A model generated the notes under the pieces. That model saw only the letters and a list, made by a program, of their open reading frames with translations, ran no database searches and was not told the DNA's origin. This document shows, in pieces, positions 45,705 to 55,442 of a DNA stretch of 64,000 nucleotides. The translations under genes were made by a program, and so were the position numbers. This DNA is from Spartinivicinus poritis (GTDB lineage: Bacteria > Pseudomonadota > Gammaproteobacteria > Pseudomonadales > Zooshikellaceae), in the NCBI RefSeq assembly GCF_028858535.1, contig NZ_JAPMOU010000027.1, positions 23,388-87,387 of the forward strand, read 5' to 3'. Position 1 is the first letter of the stretch, and every line of letters begins with the position of its first letter.

Positions 45705-46463
45705 TTAAGGGTCAATTTTCCACTTTTTCGCTATGGATTCAATATCGGTTTCATTTAGCCACTCATTTACATTATTCAGTAAGTTATGATTAGTTTTTGG
45801 TGTCATATACACTTTATAACTTGAGGTACCTGCAAAAGGTGTACTATTAGCAACACAAAGCTTCCCCATGTGTAATCGACTTTGATAACGGGCTTCGATA
45901 AGATCTGTTACCATGACATCAGCTTTATTACTCAACAGCATACTAAAGGGAACATAATTATCAGATGCAGTAATAACTTGTGATTGAAGCAGTCGTGACT
46001 TTACAAACTTCTCATTTGTTCCACCTGGATTAACAACAACACGCACCGAAGCTTGATTAATCGACTCTTCACTCAAATAATTTTCAACATATTCACAACG
46101 TACTAGAGCGACTTTACCATTATCAATGACTTTACTAGTCAATAGAAAATCCTTTGCTCTTGCAGGAGTATAAGTGATCCCACCCATTGCAATATCAAAT
46201 TTATTTGCTTTAAGATCTTGTGATAAGGTAGGCCAAGAGGTTCTAACAAACTTAATGTCTTTATTTAAGTGTTTTCCTAATGCCTTGGCCATATCAATGG
46301 CAAATCCTTGTAATTTTCCTTGTTCATCGAAAAAGCTGATAGGCGCATAATCTCCAGTAGTGCCAACTCGTAAAACATTGCTTCTATCTTCTAATAAATC
46401 TGCATTACAAATGCCATAAATACTTAGTATGCAGCCAAAAAATAAATACTTTATAAATTTCAT
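45705..46463 (-). CDS. pheC: Periplasmic cyclohexadienyl dehydratase-like protein (PheC-like)
   Basis: A 252-residue exported member of the SBP family 3 fold. VLRVGTTGDYAPISF, TSWPTLSQDLKANKFDIAMGGI, VRVVVNPGGTNEKF and ADVMVTDLIEARYQS match cyclohexadienyl dehydratase (PheC), which converts prephenate or arogenate to phenylpyruvate or phenylalanine in the periplasm. A binding-protein function cannot be excluded, since the fold is shared. It is a single gene. Confidence 0.75.
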   Translation of the reverse strand: MKFIKYLFFGCILSIYGICNADLLEDRSNVLRVGTTGDYAPISFFDEQGKLQGFAIDMAKALGKHLNKDIKFVRTSWPTLSQDLKANKFDIAMGGITYTPARAKDFLLTSKVIDNGKVALVRCEYVENYLSEESINQASVRVVVNPGGTNEKFVKSRLLQSQVITASDNYVPFSMLLSNKADVMVTDLIEARYQSRLHMGKLCVANSTPFAGTSSYKVYMTPKTNHNLLNNVNEWLNETDIESIAKKWKIDP

Positions 46464-46519
46464 TGAGGGTTACCAGTAGAATAAATTTCAAGTCACAAAA
46501 ATACGACTTTCAATTAAAA

Positions 46520-46720
46520 TTAGTTTTCAAACATATCATCTGGAAACAATGGTATATCATCTGGTACAACTTCAGACTCTCCATCTAAAAATATAACCGC
46601 AGCTACCACTGTTTTTAACCATAACAATACCAGTTCTAACTTGCTTATTAGCATGTAAAGAAACTGTAAATTATAGCTTTCTATAACTTTTTTCACGCAA
46701 GCGCATGTGACACGCATCAC
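46520..46720 (-). CDS. Possible small protein
   Basis: A 66-codon frame upstream of the pheC-like gene on the same strand, with a hydrophobic middle (LELVLLWLKTVVAAVIFL) and an acidic tail (VPDDIPLFPDDMFEN). A membrane-anchored small protein is possible. The start is uncertain and no ribosome binding site is clear, so it may be chance. Confidence 0.3.
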   Translation of the reverse strand: MMRVTCACVKKVIESYNLQFLYMLISKLELVLLWLKTVVAAVIFLDGESEVVPDDIPLFPDDMFEN

Positions 46721-47233
46721 ATATAATAAAAACCTATACTAAAATATAAAAAGCAAAACCAAAACCACAGTACAAAGAACAGCGACTTGAACTCATCTTA
46801 ATTTTTTATTTTACTGTTTAAAATAGTTTTATAGTCTGACACCTATTCTGTTTTTTAGTTACTAATTAATATCTACCCAAACAGTTCTAACTTTTCTTTT
46901 TCATTAAATAAAAAATTATTCAGCACACTACTCTTATTGCGATAACAGTCATGAGCACTTAACTAAGCGACAGTTAAATATGGGCTGAAAAGCTTCAGCT
47001 CTGCTTCCATTCCTGACCTTACATTTTAATCTTATTCTACAGTTATTTGTATACACAATCCTATAACACACATAACCCTAAATGTATAAATAGCTATCTC
47101 ACAGCACAATTTTATTGAACAATAAATATTTTGAGAAGAACATCTAATATGTCGTGTATTAATTGTGCACTAGTTATACCAAAAGCTACTTATGGTTTTC
47201 ATATAATTCAGCAAACTTAAGTGAGAGCCTAAT
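46721..47233. other. Intergenic region, no gene seen
   Basis: About 510 bases, AT-rich, between a minus-strand and a plus-strand gene. It must hold the promoter of the cytochrome/PPC gene. No repeat or open frame of note. Confidence 0.5.
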
Positions 47234-49576
47234 ATGCGTATAAAAATATTAAATAATAAAGTGACGAAGTCATCAAAATTTATTCGTCCATCCTTACTTC
47301 TTAGCCTATGTGTTTCGGCAATTTGCTCAATTAGTTATGCAAATACATGCCCTCCTGCTCCTGAAAAATTTGCTGTACCTATTCCAAATCCTGACCCTGG
47401 TTCACCTACAGGAAAAATGCCATTAGATATAAATAAGGTTATGCCTTTTATAAAGGAAAAAGGTATTAGCAATGTCAAGGAGTTTATTGATGCCCTACCT
47501 GACAGCATGCATAAAAATTATTCAATTATCGAAAAATCCAGAGCGCTAGGGCAAACCGATATTAATCATCCAGGCTTATTAATGTTTGGTTCAGATGCTC
47601 GCTTTATGGTAAATATCAGTACTAAAAAATCTGACCCTCGTTATGAAATGGTCGACATAGCTCACCTTGATAATAACGGGAACTGGGTGTTTAGGGCTTT
47701 AGACTTCAGTAGTGGTTCTCCTAAAATGGGTAAAAATGACATAGATTGTCAAGAATGCCATGGTAAGCCTGCAAGACCATTTTGGGGAGAATATTTAGAC
47801 TGGCCTGGTATATTTTCAGATGATGGTCGCGGCAATGAAAAAATTACAAACCGCCAAGCAGTAACATTAACCCGCATTAAACAAGGCCAACAAAATAGCG
47901 AACGTTTTCACCAATTAAAAATTCCCGACTATTATTTCGATAAAGCCGGTACAGCTATGCACTTACCAAACCATGTATATGGGCCTGCTCTTACTATTTT
48001 TAACAATAAACTGGCTGGAGCTGTCGCAAGTAGCATCCATAAGCGAGCAAGAAAATCAGCTAATTATAATGGCCTGCGGGAAGAGTACTTAGCTCTGAGT
48101 TATTGTGATACATCAGCAGGTGTGTTAAGCCAACAAGCTAAAGATAAAATTAAACAGTTAATTGAAAGTAAAAAAGGGAAAACCACAGGCTATAATGGAT
48201 CACCACATTGGAGTGATATCTTAAGCTTATGGGGATTAGACCCTAAACATGAACTACCTTTACATAAATTATCAACGGAAGAAGTCAAACGCCAAGATTT
48301 AGATTGGAATACAGGTGTTAGTCGTTTAAGAGAAGTTGTCGATTTAGCCATTTTAATGGAGCTAGCTAAAGAAAATAATCAGCTAAATGCATTATTAGCA
48401 GGCAATCCTTCATCGTGGCCAATGACTAGTTGTGGCAACCCCTTTTCAACACTCAAGGACCATCTAACTCACAAGCTTTTTGCAAACTTTACACTACGTA
48501 ATGAAGCCAGACAAACGGCTAGAGAAAGCTACTACGATATTGATTACTTAAGAATTCATCAAAGCATGGATTATATCACCACTTCTTTCTGCCATTTACT
48601 GTCTGAAAATATTAGTGAAGATACCATAGGAAAACCATCTAAACCCGATGATGATATCCCTTCTCCTCCTGATGATGGCGATGATCATGATAAACCGAAT
48701 CCACCGGATGATGGCGATGACCATGATAAACCCAATCCACCCGATGATGGCGATGATCATGACAAACCCAATCCACCCGATGATGGGGATGACAATGATA
48801 AACCGACTCCTCCCGATGATGATATTAATCAGCTACCTGTAAAGCCTTTATTTAAAGGAAAACCTGCAAGCAATTTGAGTGATAACCAAGGTAAACAACA
48901 GATGTATACCATCCATGTTCATGGAAAACCCAGTAATCTTAAGTTTTCGGTTGAAGGTGGCCAAGGTGATGTAGACCTTTATGTCAGACATAACAAAAAG
49001 CCAAACTTAACTCAATTTGACTGCCGTCCACTTGAACATGGTACAAACGAAACTTGCTTATTTAAAAACCCCAAAATGGGCTTAGCCGGCTCTTGGTATG
49101 TACTATTAAATAGTAATAAAGGTTTTTCGGGTGTAACACTCACTGCAGACTATCAAGATAGTGATGGCGATGACCATGGCGATCATGACAATGGCCAGGG
49201 GGCCTGCGCTCATCAAAAGCCAAGCCATGATGTGGCTATTTTCGACAACAAGCCTTTATGTGTCACCCCTGCTCCGAATAAAGACCACTACCGGCACTAT
49301 TACATTCGCTTACCTCAGACTGATGCAGGAAAAACTTTGGAAATTACCATGAAAGGAGGCACAGGAAATGCTGACCTATTAGTATCAGCTGATTTAGGCC
49401 AATTCCCTCATGAGGAACACTATGAGTCAAGACCAGATATTGTATTTGGCTCTACTAATCCAGATAACACAGAAAAAGTAACGATTAAAAATGCTAAAGC
49501 AGGTAAAGACTACTTAATAACTCTACCTGCAGTTTCAGCCCACAAAGGCATCACGATTACCGCAGCTGTGCGTTAG
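47234..49576 (+). CDS. Large secreted protein with c-type haem motif, repeat linker and two PPC domains
   Basis: A 780-residue exported protein. The signal peptide ends near ISYANT. The N-terminal half contains one haem c site, C172-QE-C175-H176, in a long conserved-looking domain I cannot name. Residues about 470-535 are a Pro/Asp linker with four 12-residue repeats. Then two pre-peptidase C-terminal (PPC) domains follow, the first with GGQGDVDLYVRHNKKP and the second with GGTGNADLLVSADLG. PPC domains are usually trimmed from, or mediate secretion of, exported enzymes. Combining them with a haem site is unusual. Possibly an extracellular redox or binding protein. Confidence 0.7.
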   Translation: MRIKILNNKVTKSSKFIRPSLLLSLCVSAICSISYANTCPPAPEKFAVPIPNPDPGSPTGKMPLDINKVMPFIKEKGISNVKEFIDALPDSMHKNYSIIEKSRALGQTDINHPGLLMFGSDARFMVNISTKKSDPRYEMVDIAHLDNNGNWVFRALDFSSGSPKMGKNDIDCQECHGKPARPFWGEYLDWPGIFSDDGRGNEKITNRQAVTLTRIKQGQQNSERFHQLKIPDYYFDKAGTAMHLPNHVYGPALTIFNNKLAGAVASSIHKRARKSANYNGLREEYLALSYCDTSAGVLSQQAKDKIKQLIESKKGKTTGYNGSPHWSDILSLWGLDPKHELPLHKLSTEEVKRQDLDWNTGVSRLREVVDLAILMELAKENNQLNALLAGNPSSWPMTSCGNPFSTLKDHLTHKLFANFTLRNEARQTARESYYDIDYLRIHQSMDYITTSFCHLLSENISEDTIGKPSKPDDDIPSPPDDGDDHDKPNPPDDGDDHDKPNPPDDGDDHDKPNPPDDGDDNDKPTPPDDDINQLPVKPLFKGKPASNLSDNQGKQQMYTIHVHGKPSNLKFSVEGGQGDVDLYVRHNKKPNLTQFDCRPLEHGTNETCLFKNPKMGLAGSWYVLLNSNKGFSGVTLTADYQDSDGDDHGDHDNGQGACAHQKPSHDVAIFDNKPLCVTPAPNKDHYRHYYIRLPQTDAGKTLEITMKGGTGNADLLVSADLGQFPHEEHYESRPDIVFGSTNPDNTEKVTIKNAKAGKDYLITLPAVSAHKGITITAAVR
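48665..48808 (+). repeat. Four 36-bp tandem repeats inside the PPC-protein gene
   Basis: Units at 48665, 48701, 48737 and 48773, in frame, each coding PPDDGDDHDKPN with small changes in the last. They make an acidic flexible linker. Copy number may vary by slippage. Confidence 0.9.
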
Positions 49577-49612
49577 TCACTTCATAACTAGCTATACTCA
49601 AAGCGTAGGGCA

Positions 49613-49639
49613 TATCCACCCTTTATATGAGGGTGGATA
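49613..49639. terminator. Hairpin between convergent genes
   Basis: TATCCACCCT (49613-49622) pairs exactly with AGGGTGGATA (49630-49639), loop of seven bases. It lies between the stops of the PPC-protein gene and the GFA gene. There is no long T-run, so a two-way terminator is probable but not certain. Confidence 0.6.
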
Positions 49640-49649
49640 CCTCTACTAC

Positions 49650-50069
49650 TTATCCACTAAACTCTGGTGGTAAAATATCAAACTTAGGCACACCTTCTGG
49701 AAATACCGCCCATTGAGGTGCTGAAGCAGTATAAATAGCCATTTTAGGAGAGAAACTAGAGCTATCATCTAGCGTTGAAGCAGAGACTGAATAAAATCCT
49801 GCTACAGTGACTTCAACACATACGGTGGCACCACATTTTCCACAAAAACGATGATGCATATCCTTACTAGAATCCCCTTTACGAGTATACGTCGCCGGTT
49901 TTCCTTTAGTAAAAGTTAATTTATCTTTGGGTACCCATAGTCCAAACCACTTATCAGAGCCAGTATGTTTCTGACAGGATTTACAATAACAAAATGCAGA
50001 ATTAATAGGTTCTCCCTCAAACGCATACTTAATATCACCGCACCCACAACTGCCTTCATATTTAACCAT
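49650..50069 (-). CDS. GFA-family protein
   Basis: A 139-residue protein with the zinc-binding Cys pattern of the glutathione-dependent formaldehyde-activating (GFA) family: GSCGCGDIKYAFEG, FCYCKSCQKHTGSD, and FCGKCGATVCVEV. Many members have no glutathione-formaldehyde activity, so the function here is open. A single gene on this strand. Confidence 0.85.
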   Translation of the reverse strand: MVKYEGSCGCGDIKYAFEGEPINSAFCYCKSCQKHTGSDKWFGLWVPKDKLTFTKGKPATYTRKGDSSKDMHHRFCGKCGATVCVEVTVAGFYSVSASTLDDSSSFSPKMAIYTASAPQWAVFPEGVPKFDILPPEFSG

Positions 50070-50516
50070 TGAACTACCTCTTAATTTTTTTCCTTTATTC
50101 TAACGTAGCTTGTCTAAAAAGTAGACTACCCACTGATGTAGACCAAGAATGATAATAAAACGACTGTAAACCAATGCTACTGACAGCATTATGTCAGTAG
50201 GACTTCAGATAAATGACACCTCTAGTAATTGTTGTTGTTTCAAAACACTGGCAACTATATTACGAATAAATTTTAGGCCATGAATTATATAGCAAAATTA
50301 AATAAAATATTAACAAAGTATTAGACTATAGTTTAACTGTTTTATAATAGGCACTCATATAATATCCAATAGTACGCTTTAAAATAGATCTCCTCTTGTC
50401 GGCTGACAGAAAACTCAAATAGCTACTATCAAATAACGACTAGTGGTAGCGCCGACATTAAATTGCTAGGAAGCTCTCACCTTAACACAACACTAAAATA
50501 TAGGGGAAACAGATAG
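50070..50516. other. Divergent intergenic region, no gene seen
   Basis: About 450 bases between divergent genes; AT-rich with possible promoters on both sides. No repeat or coding frame recognised. Confidence 0.5.
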
Positions 50517-52355
50517 ATGACTTTCATCAGAAAATTTTCTGGTGCTCTGGCTGCAGCCGCCTTAGCTTTTTCAGGAATAACGGCAATTGCCCATGCAAAT
50601 ATCACGGAAAATCTTAGTAATAATATTTATGAAAATGAATCAGTATCATCCAACTATTCTTCTCATCAGGTTGATATGTCAAATCCAGACAAAAGGGCAT
50701 TTATATATGATCGTCTAGCAAAAGCTAATAAGACCCCAGAAAATTCGCCACAGCTGTTTCAACAGCTGAAAAGGCTCGAAAAAAAACAAATAAAGAAAAT
50801 ATTTCATGATAGTGCTGATGAATCACCCCAGCAGCAATTCAGTAAACTACATATTCCATTGCAACCCAAAGGGTTAAATTCTGCTGGAAAAGTCTACTCA
50901 TACCTTTCAGTGCTACTCACTACAGAGAAAAATGCAGACTATCGGTTTATAGATGTATCGCTGATGCATGATGATACACAGGTAGGCACTTATAACTCTA
51001 AAGAGGCTTTTGGTCCTTTACCCAAAAATAATCGGCTTCAAGTATCCAGTTTAATAGAAAGGGAAAAACTACATATTTTGCATCGAAAAAATATAAAGTT
51101 TTTAGAGGCTGTATCTATCTATATGATAGACAATGGTGGTACAACAGAAGTATTTGAGTCTAAATTCAAAGTCAATGTCAAACAAATGTTATCACTTATT
51201 GCAGAGCCCGGTAGAGTGATAAAAAATGGTATACATAAAGTAAACGTATTTCATCCAGCCGATAACGTATATAATGATAACAAAGTTGTTCTCTGCTTGA
51301 AGCGGAAAAGTACTGACTGTGATTACTCTCAAATGAAGTATAGCCATGCAAGTGAAAAAGCCCTGACTTTGCCCTTGAAAGGTGAAATTTATGTTGACCT
51401 AACCGGTGTAAAAATAATTAGTGAGACTGGGCTGGAGGGCGCTAATGTAAATGGTACCAGTTTAGTTAAAACCAACATGTACCTGATCAACGATAATGGC
51501 CGGGTTGCACAGTTTAAAACCTTGGCCGAGCTGGATATTCAAAAATATGTCAAAGTCGAGTATGATGACGAACTTGCTTTAACAAAAATTTTCTGGGATA
51601 TCCCTCAAAATGAGGGATTTTTTGCCAACGGTAGTTTCTCTAAGCATATGGATGAAGTGAGATGGGTATTGCTCATTAATGTAGAGCATGACCACCCAAT
51701 CTTAGGGGATAGAAGAAAAGTCAAACAAAGCTATCAATTTGATAGCTTTCCTCATGAAGAAATGATTTATGATACATTAAATGTATTTAATGTATCACCA
51801 ATTCATGTAAGAAACTCCTGTTTGGTTGAAGGTTCACTTATCACAATGCAAGATGGCTCTAAAAAGAAAATCGAAAATATTAAAGTAGGAGACTGGGTAT
51901 CAACTAAGAATAAAAAGCAACCACTCATGGTGAAAGACCTATCCATAGGTACTGAAGACATCCCAATGTATAAACTTGTAACAGAAAGTAATACTGAAGT
52001 TGTTGCAACGGAAAAACATATTATTCCAACAAACAATAAAGGCTTGGTTTGGGTGAAAGAGCTAGAAATTGGTGATCAGCTTTTTACAGAAAATGGTATT
52101 GAAACCATCAAATCAGTCACTCAACAGCAGTATAGTGGCAAAGTATATAACTTATTTATTGGCTTGGATGATGTAACAGTCGACTCATTCTCAGCTTCAG
52201 AGCTGACTTTTTATGCCAACTCTGTTCTAGTCGGTGATAATAATATTCAATCAAAGTTTGAATATAAGGACCAATGGATGTCAGAAGAAGAAGTACTAAA
52301 TTTGCTACCTAAGCAATGGCATCAAGATTACTATCACTCCAAACAATCCGATTAA
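50517..52355 (+). CDS. Secreted protein with C-terminal Hint (intein/hedgehog-type) domain
   Basis: A 612-residue protein with a signal peptide ending near AIAHAN. Residues about 30-430 are of unknown fold. From about residue 433 comes a Hint domain: NSCLVEGSLITMQDGSKK with the start Cys, KVGDWVSTKNK, ATEKHIIPTNNKG with the TxxH motif, and LEIGDQLFTE. It ends FYANSVLVGDN, not the His-Asn of splicing inteins, so it is closer to bacterial intein-like domains that cleave rather than splice. About 30 residues follow the domain. Perhaps it self-processes after export; that is inference. Confidence 0.7.
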   Translation: MTFIRKFSGALAAAALAFSGITAIAHANITENLSNNIYENESVSSNYSSHQVDMSNPDKRAFIYDRLAKANKTPENSPQLFQQLKRLEKKQIKKIFHDSADESPQQQFSKLHIPLQPKGLNSAGKVYSYLSVLLTTEKNADYRFIDVSLMHDDTQVGTYNSKEAFGPLPKNNRLQVSSLIEREKLHILHRKNIKFLEAVSIYMIDNGGTTEVFESKFKVNVKQMLSLIAEPGRVIKNGIHKVNVFHPADNVYNDNKVVLCLKRKSTDCDYSQMKYSHASEKALTLPLKGEIYVDLTGVKIISETGLEGANVNGTSLVKTNMYLINDNGRVAQFKTLAELDIQKYVKVEYDDELALTKIFWDIPQNEGFFANGSFSKHMDEVRWVLLINVEHDHPILGDRRKVKQSYQFDSFPHEEMIYDTLNVFNVSPIHVRNSCLVEGSLITMQDGSKKKIENIKVGDWVSTKNKKQPLMVKDLSIGTEDIPMYKLVTESNTEVVATEKHIIPTNNKGLVWVKELEIGDQLFTENGIETIKSVTQQQYSGKVYNLFIGLDDVTVDSFSASELTFYANSVLVGDNNIQSKFEYKDQWMSEEEVLNLLPKQWHQDYYHSKQSD

Positions 52356-52511
52356 ATATACCTAGCCTGCAGTATTCTGAAGTATAGGCTATTACCCTCC
52401 CCTTGTACTGTTGTTGTTTCATACCAGCAACAGTCACACAGATATACTCTTCGCGAATGATTTTTATACCCCTAGGGCAAAAGGGCTTTGTTACCCATAT
52501 CAGTAATCCAC

Positions 52512-54125
52512 TTATGATTCAGCTGGTAGACTTAATACTGAAGAGCTGGACTCGTCTGGCTCAACGGCTACGGTTAAAGCCAAGTTTTTATAAATCGAAT
52601 TAGCTTGCGACATTTGCTCAATAAACCGACGACCTAAACTTGCAATCTGTAAGGAGACATCTACTGTATGAATTTCTACTTTTTCACCCACAACTGCTGC
52701 AAAAAGCTGTTTTTTCAGTACATTATACTTTTCAATTAAGCCGGCCAATTGCTCCTGATCTAACTCTCTATCACAATGATGTAATATATGAGAAACCTGA
52801 TCAACAGCCCCTAGCCATTGATGCAAACGCTCCACCGTAGCCAACTTACTAGAGCTGATCGACTGATATAAAAAGACAGCTTCAGCATAGAGCTTACATG
52901 CATTGTGAAGTCGATACGCTATTGAAAGACCATCCGTGACTATTTCGCCTTGTTCTTTAGCCAGCGTGGATTTTAATAATAAGCTAATAAATACATTAAC
53001 TTGCTCGATTCTACTTTTAACCTGTTGTATTTCTTCCTGTTTTTTTCCATGAGTAAAATTGAATTGCCCCACTTCTTCAAGCAACAAGTTCAGTTCCAAC
53101 ACCATTGCCCGGACAGCTAAGTCAGGTACAGTGGCAATATTGGCATCTAAATGCGATTTAAAGTGAGCTTTTACTGGCTTGTTATAACGTGATAATAAGA
53201 AGCGCGACAGGTAAGGTTCTATAGGCCACATCAACACCACGCCAAGTAGATTAAAAAGAGTGTGGAATATAGCCAGCAATGTCGTTAAGTTACTTTCAGT
53301 GCCGGTAAAATCAGCGAGCCAAGTTACCATTAACCAAAACAGTGGTAACATAGCAAGGGCAACCACTGCAGTAAGCATATTGAAAACCACATGAGCCCAC
53401 GCAAGCCGTTTCGCATTAACAGTTGCCCCCAAACTGGCAATAAGCGCAGTAGAGGTGGTACCAACGTTGGCACCAATCACTGCAGCTGCAGCTACATGAA
53501 CACCAGCTACCCCACTAGCGACAGCAGTTAAAATAATAGCAATGGCTGCACTTGATGATTGAGTCAGTAACGTAAGCAGAAAACCAATAAACAACCCCCA
53601 CAGAGTTTCATGGCCGCTTTCAGATAAAATACTAGTGATATCAATTTGATTAGCATAGCCGGAAAAGTTTTCCTTAAGAGCATCAATTCCCATAAAAAGC
53701 AGGCCAAAACCAGCCAGTGCCATACCAAGTGCTTTACCTCTTTCATGAGGAAAAAAAATACGTAAACCCGCACCTATGCCCACTAAAGGAAATGCAAAGG
53801 CATCAATTTTAACCGTAAAACCAAACAGGGTAACAATCCAAGCTGTTAACGTCGTGCCTACATTACTACCAAAAACTACCCACAGCGTTTGTTGAAATGT
53901 TAGTACACCAGCATTAACAAAGCCGATAGTTGCAACAGTAACCGCACTGGATGACTGCACTAAACCTGTTATTAAAATGCCAGAAAACAACGCTCGTTGT
54001 CGATTGGATGTCCACTTGGCTAATAACTGTTCTAATGCCCTACCGCCAGCTAATTTAAGCCCCTCGGTCATTAGCCACATACCCAATAAAAATAAACCTA
54101 ATGATCCTACTAGATTAAAGATCAC
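52512..54125 (-). CDS. Na/Pi cotransporter-family protein with PhoU-like tail
   Basis: A 537-residue inner-membrane transporter. Two inverted halves carry the hallmark QSSSA: GLVQSSSAVTVATIGFVNAG and LTQSSSAAIAIILTAV. The C-terminal 180 residues are helical and cytoplasmic, PhoU-like. Relatives move phosphate with sodium, and in E. coli YjbB exports phosphate. The direction here is unknown. Confidence 0.88.
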   Translation of the reverse strand: MIFNLVGSLGLFLLGMWLMTEGLKLAGGRALEQLLAKWTSNRQRALFSGILITGLVQSSSAVTVATIGFVNAGVLTFQQTLWVVFGSNVGTTLTAWIVTLFGFTVKIDAFAFPLVGIGAGLRIFFPHERGKALGMALAGFGLLFMGIDALKENFSGYANQIDITSILSESGHETLWGLFIGFLLTLLTQSSSAAIAIILTAVASGVAGVHVAAAAVIGANVGTTSTALIASLGATVNAKRLAWAHVVFNMLTAVVALAMLPLFWLMVTWLADFTGTESNLTTLLAIFHTLFNLLGVVLMWPIEPYLSRFLLSRYNKPVKAHFKSHLDANIATVPDLAVRAMVLELNLLLEEVGQFNFTHGKKQEEIQQVKSRIEQVNVFISLLLKSTLAKEQGEIVTDGLSIAYRLHNACKLYAEAVFLYQSISSSKLATVERLHQWLGAVDQVSHILHHCDRELDQEQLAGLIEKYNVLKKQLFAAVVGEKVEIHTVDVSLQIASLGRRFIEQMSQANSIYKNLALTVAVEPDESSSSVLSLPAES

Positions 54126-54400
54126 CTTTTTCTCCTAAATATACCTTTTGCTTTGGCTACCACACTGGTATTTGTTTCTATTAACGACAATCAATATTTT
54201 TAACATGGTTAAATTATAAGTTGGCTATTATAGTCATACGTTATTAGCTCACCTATGAAAAATGTAAAGCTAATCTTAACCAGAGAAAACAAGGAAAAAT
54301 CATGAATGTTTTATTGCAAATTTTTGATATTTAGTTTGCTAAAACTAACACTACCCTGGATACATTTCCTATATCTAATGCAAGACTTAAGGGTTATCCC

Positions 54401-55423
54401 ATGGATTTATTGATAGGGCTGGGTGTGCTTGTCTGCATCACTCAGTCAGCTATGTTTTCTGGTCTGAATCTGGCTTTTTTTAGTATTACTCGCTTGCGGC
54501 TTGAAATGGAAGCAGCAAAAGGAAATGAACAAGCCAAGCAAATACTTACACTACGTAAAGACTCTAATCGACTTTTAGCTACTATTCTTTGGGGTAATGT
54601 GGGTGTTAACGTATTGTTAACACTTTTGTCTGATAGTTTACTTGCTGGAGTTTCAGCATTTTTATTTTCAACAGTGGTTATTACCATATTAGGTGAGATT
54701 ATGCCACAGGCATACTTTTCTCGACATGCTATTAAAGCAGCCTCATTCTTTGCACCTGTTTTAAAGCTCTATCAAACTTTACTTTATCCAGTTGCTACAC
54801 CAACAGGAAAGTTACTTGATTGCTGGATTGGCCCTGAATCAATTAATTACTTTCAAGAAGAAGACTTTTATCAGCTCATCAAATTACATGTTGCTTCTTT
54901 TAAGTCTAATATAAGTCATATTGAAGGTATAGGTGTTATTAATTTCTTAGCACTTGATGATATTCCAGTAAAAGACGAAGGGGAAATAATCAGCTCCAAA
55001 AGTATTATTACGCTACCTTTTAAAAATGGTAAACCTATATTTCCAGATATTACTTGTGAAAAAAGTGATCCTTTTCTTAAGTCATTACGAAGCGCTAAAA
55101 AAAAGTGGATTATCATTGTTGATGAAACCCAAACACCCCAAGCAATCATTAACGCTTATCGTTTTACCAGCGGCGCGTTATTTGATGATTCTCCGTTTGA
55201 CCCTAATAGTTATGTATTAAAACCACTTATTATTAAAGATAGTCATACACAACTGGGGCACCTGATCAGCCAGTGGAAAGCATGGGGAGACTTATTAGTA
55301 AACGACGTAATACTATTATGGGGTACAAATAAACGAATTGTTACTGGCTCCGATATTTTGAGCAGACTGCTTGAAGGCATTATAAGTACATCTCCCCATA
55401 AACCCACACCAGAACAAATATAG
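54401..55423 (+). CDS. DUF21 (CNNM-type) membrane protein
   Basis: A 340-residue protein. Residues about 1-150 are a DUF21 transmembrane domain, with SAMFSGLNLAFFSITRLRLE and TILGEIMPQAYFSRHA. The C-terminal region lacks an obvious CBS pair or CorC domain. DUF21 proteins are linked to magnesium or cobalt transport. It is 19 bases upstream of the dicarboxylate symporter gene, so the two are probably in one operon. Confidence 0.75.
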   Translation: MDLLIGLGVLVCITQSAMFSGLNLAFFSITRLRLEMEAAKGNEQAKQILTLRKDSNRLLATILWGNVGVNVLLTLLSDSLLAGVSAFLFSTVVITILGEIMPQAYFSRHAIKAASFFAPVLKLYQTLLYPVATPTGKLLDCWIGPESINYFQEEDFYQLIKLHVASFKSNISHIEGIGVINFLALDDIPVKDEGEIISSKSIITLPFKNGKPIFPDITCEKSDPFLKSLRSAKKKWIIIVDETQTPQAIINAYRFTSGALFDDSPFDPNSYVLKPLIIKDSHTQLGHLISQWKAWGDLLVNDVILLWGTNKRIVTGSDILSRLLEGIISTSPHKPTPEQI

Positions 55424-55442
55424 AGTATATTGAGAAAATAAC

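Noticed and set aside
48648..48842. Open frame of Met/Ile/Pro repeats across the PPC-protein linker, and a CRISPR-like look of the repeats
   Set aside because: The repeats are in-frame coding DNA without spacers; the second frame is a shadow of the repeat.
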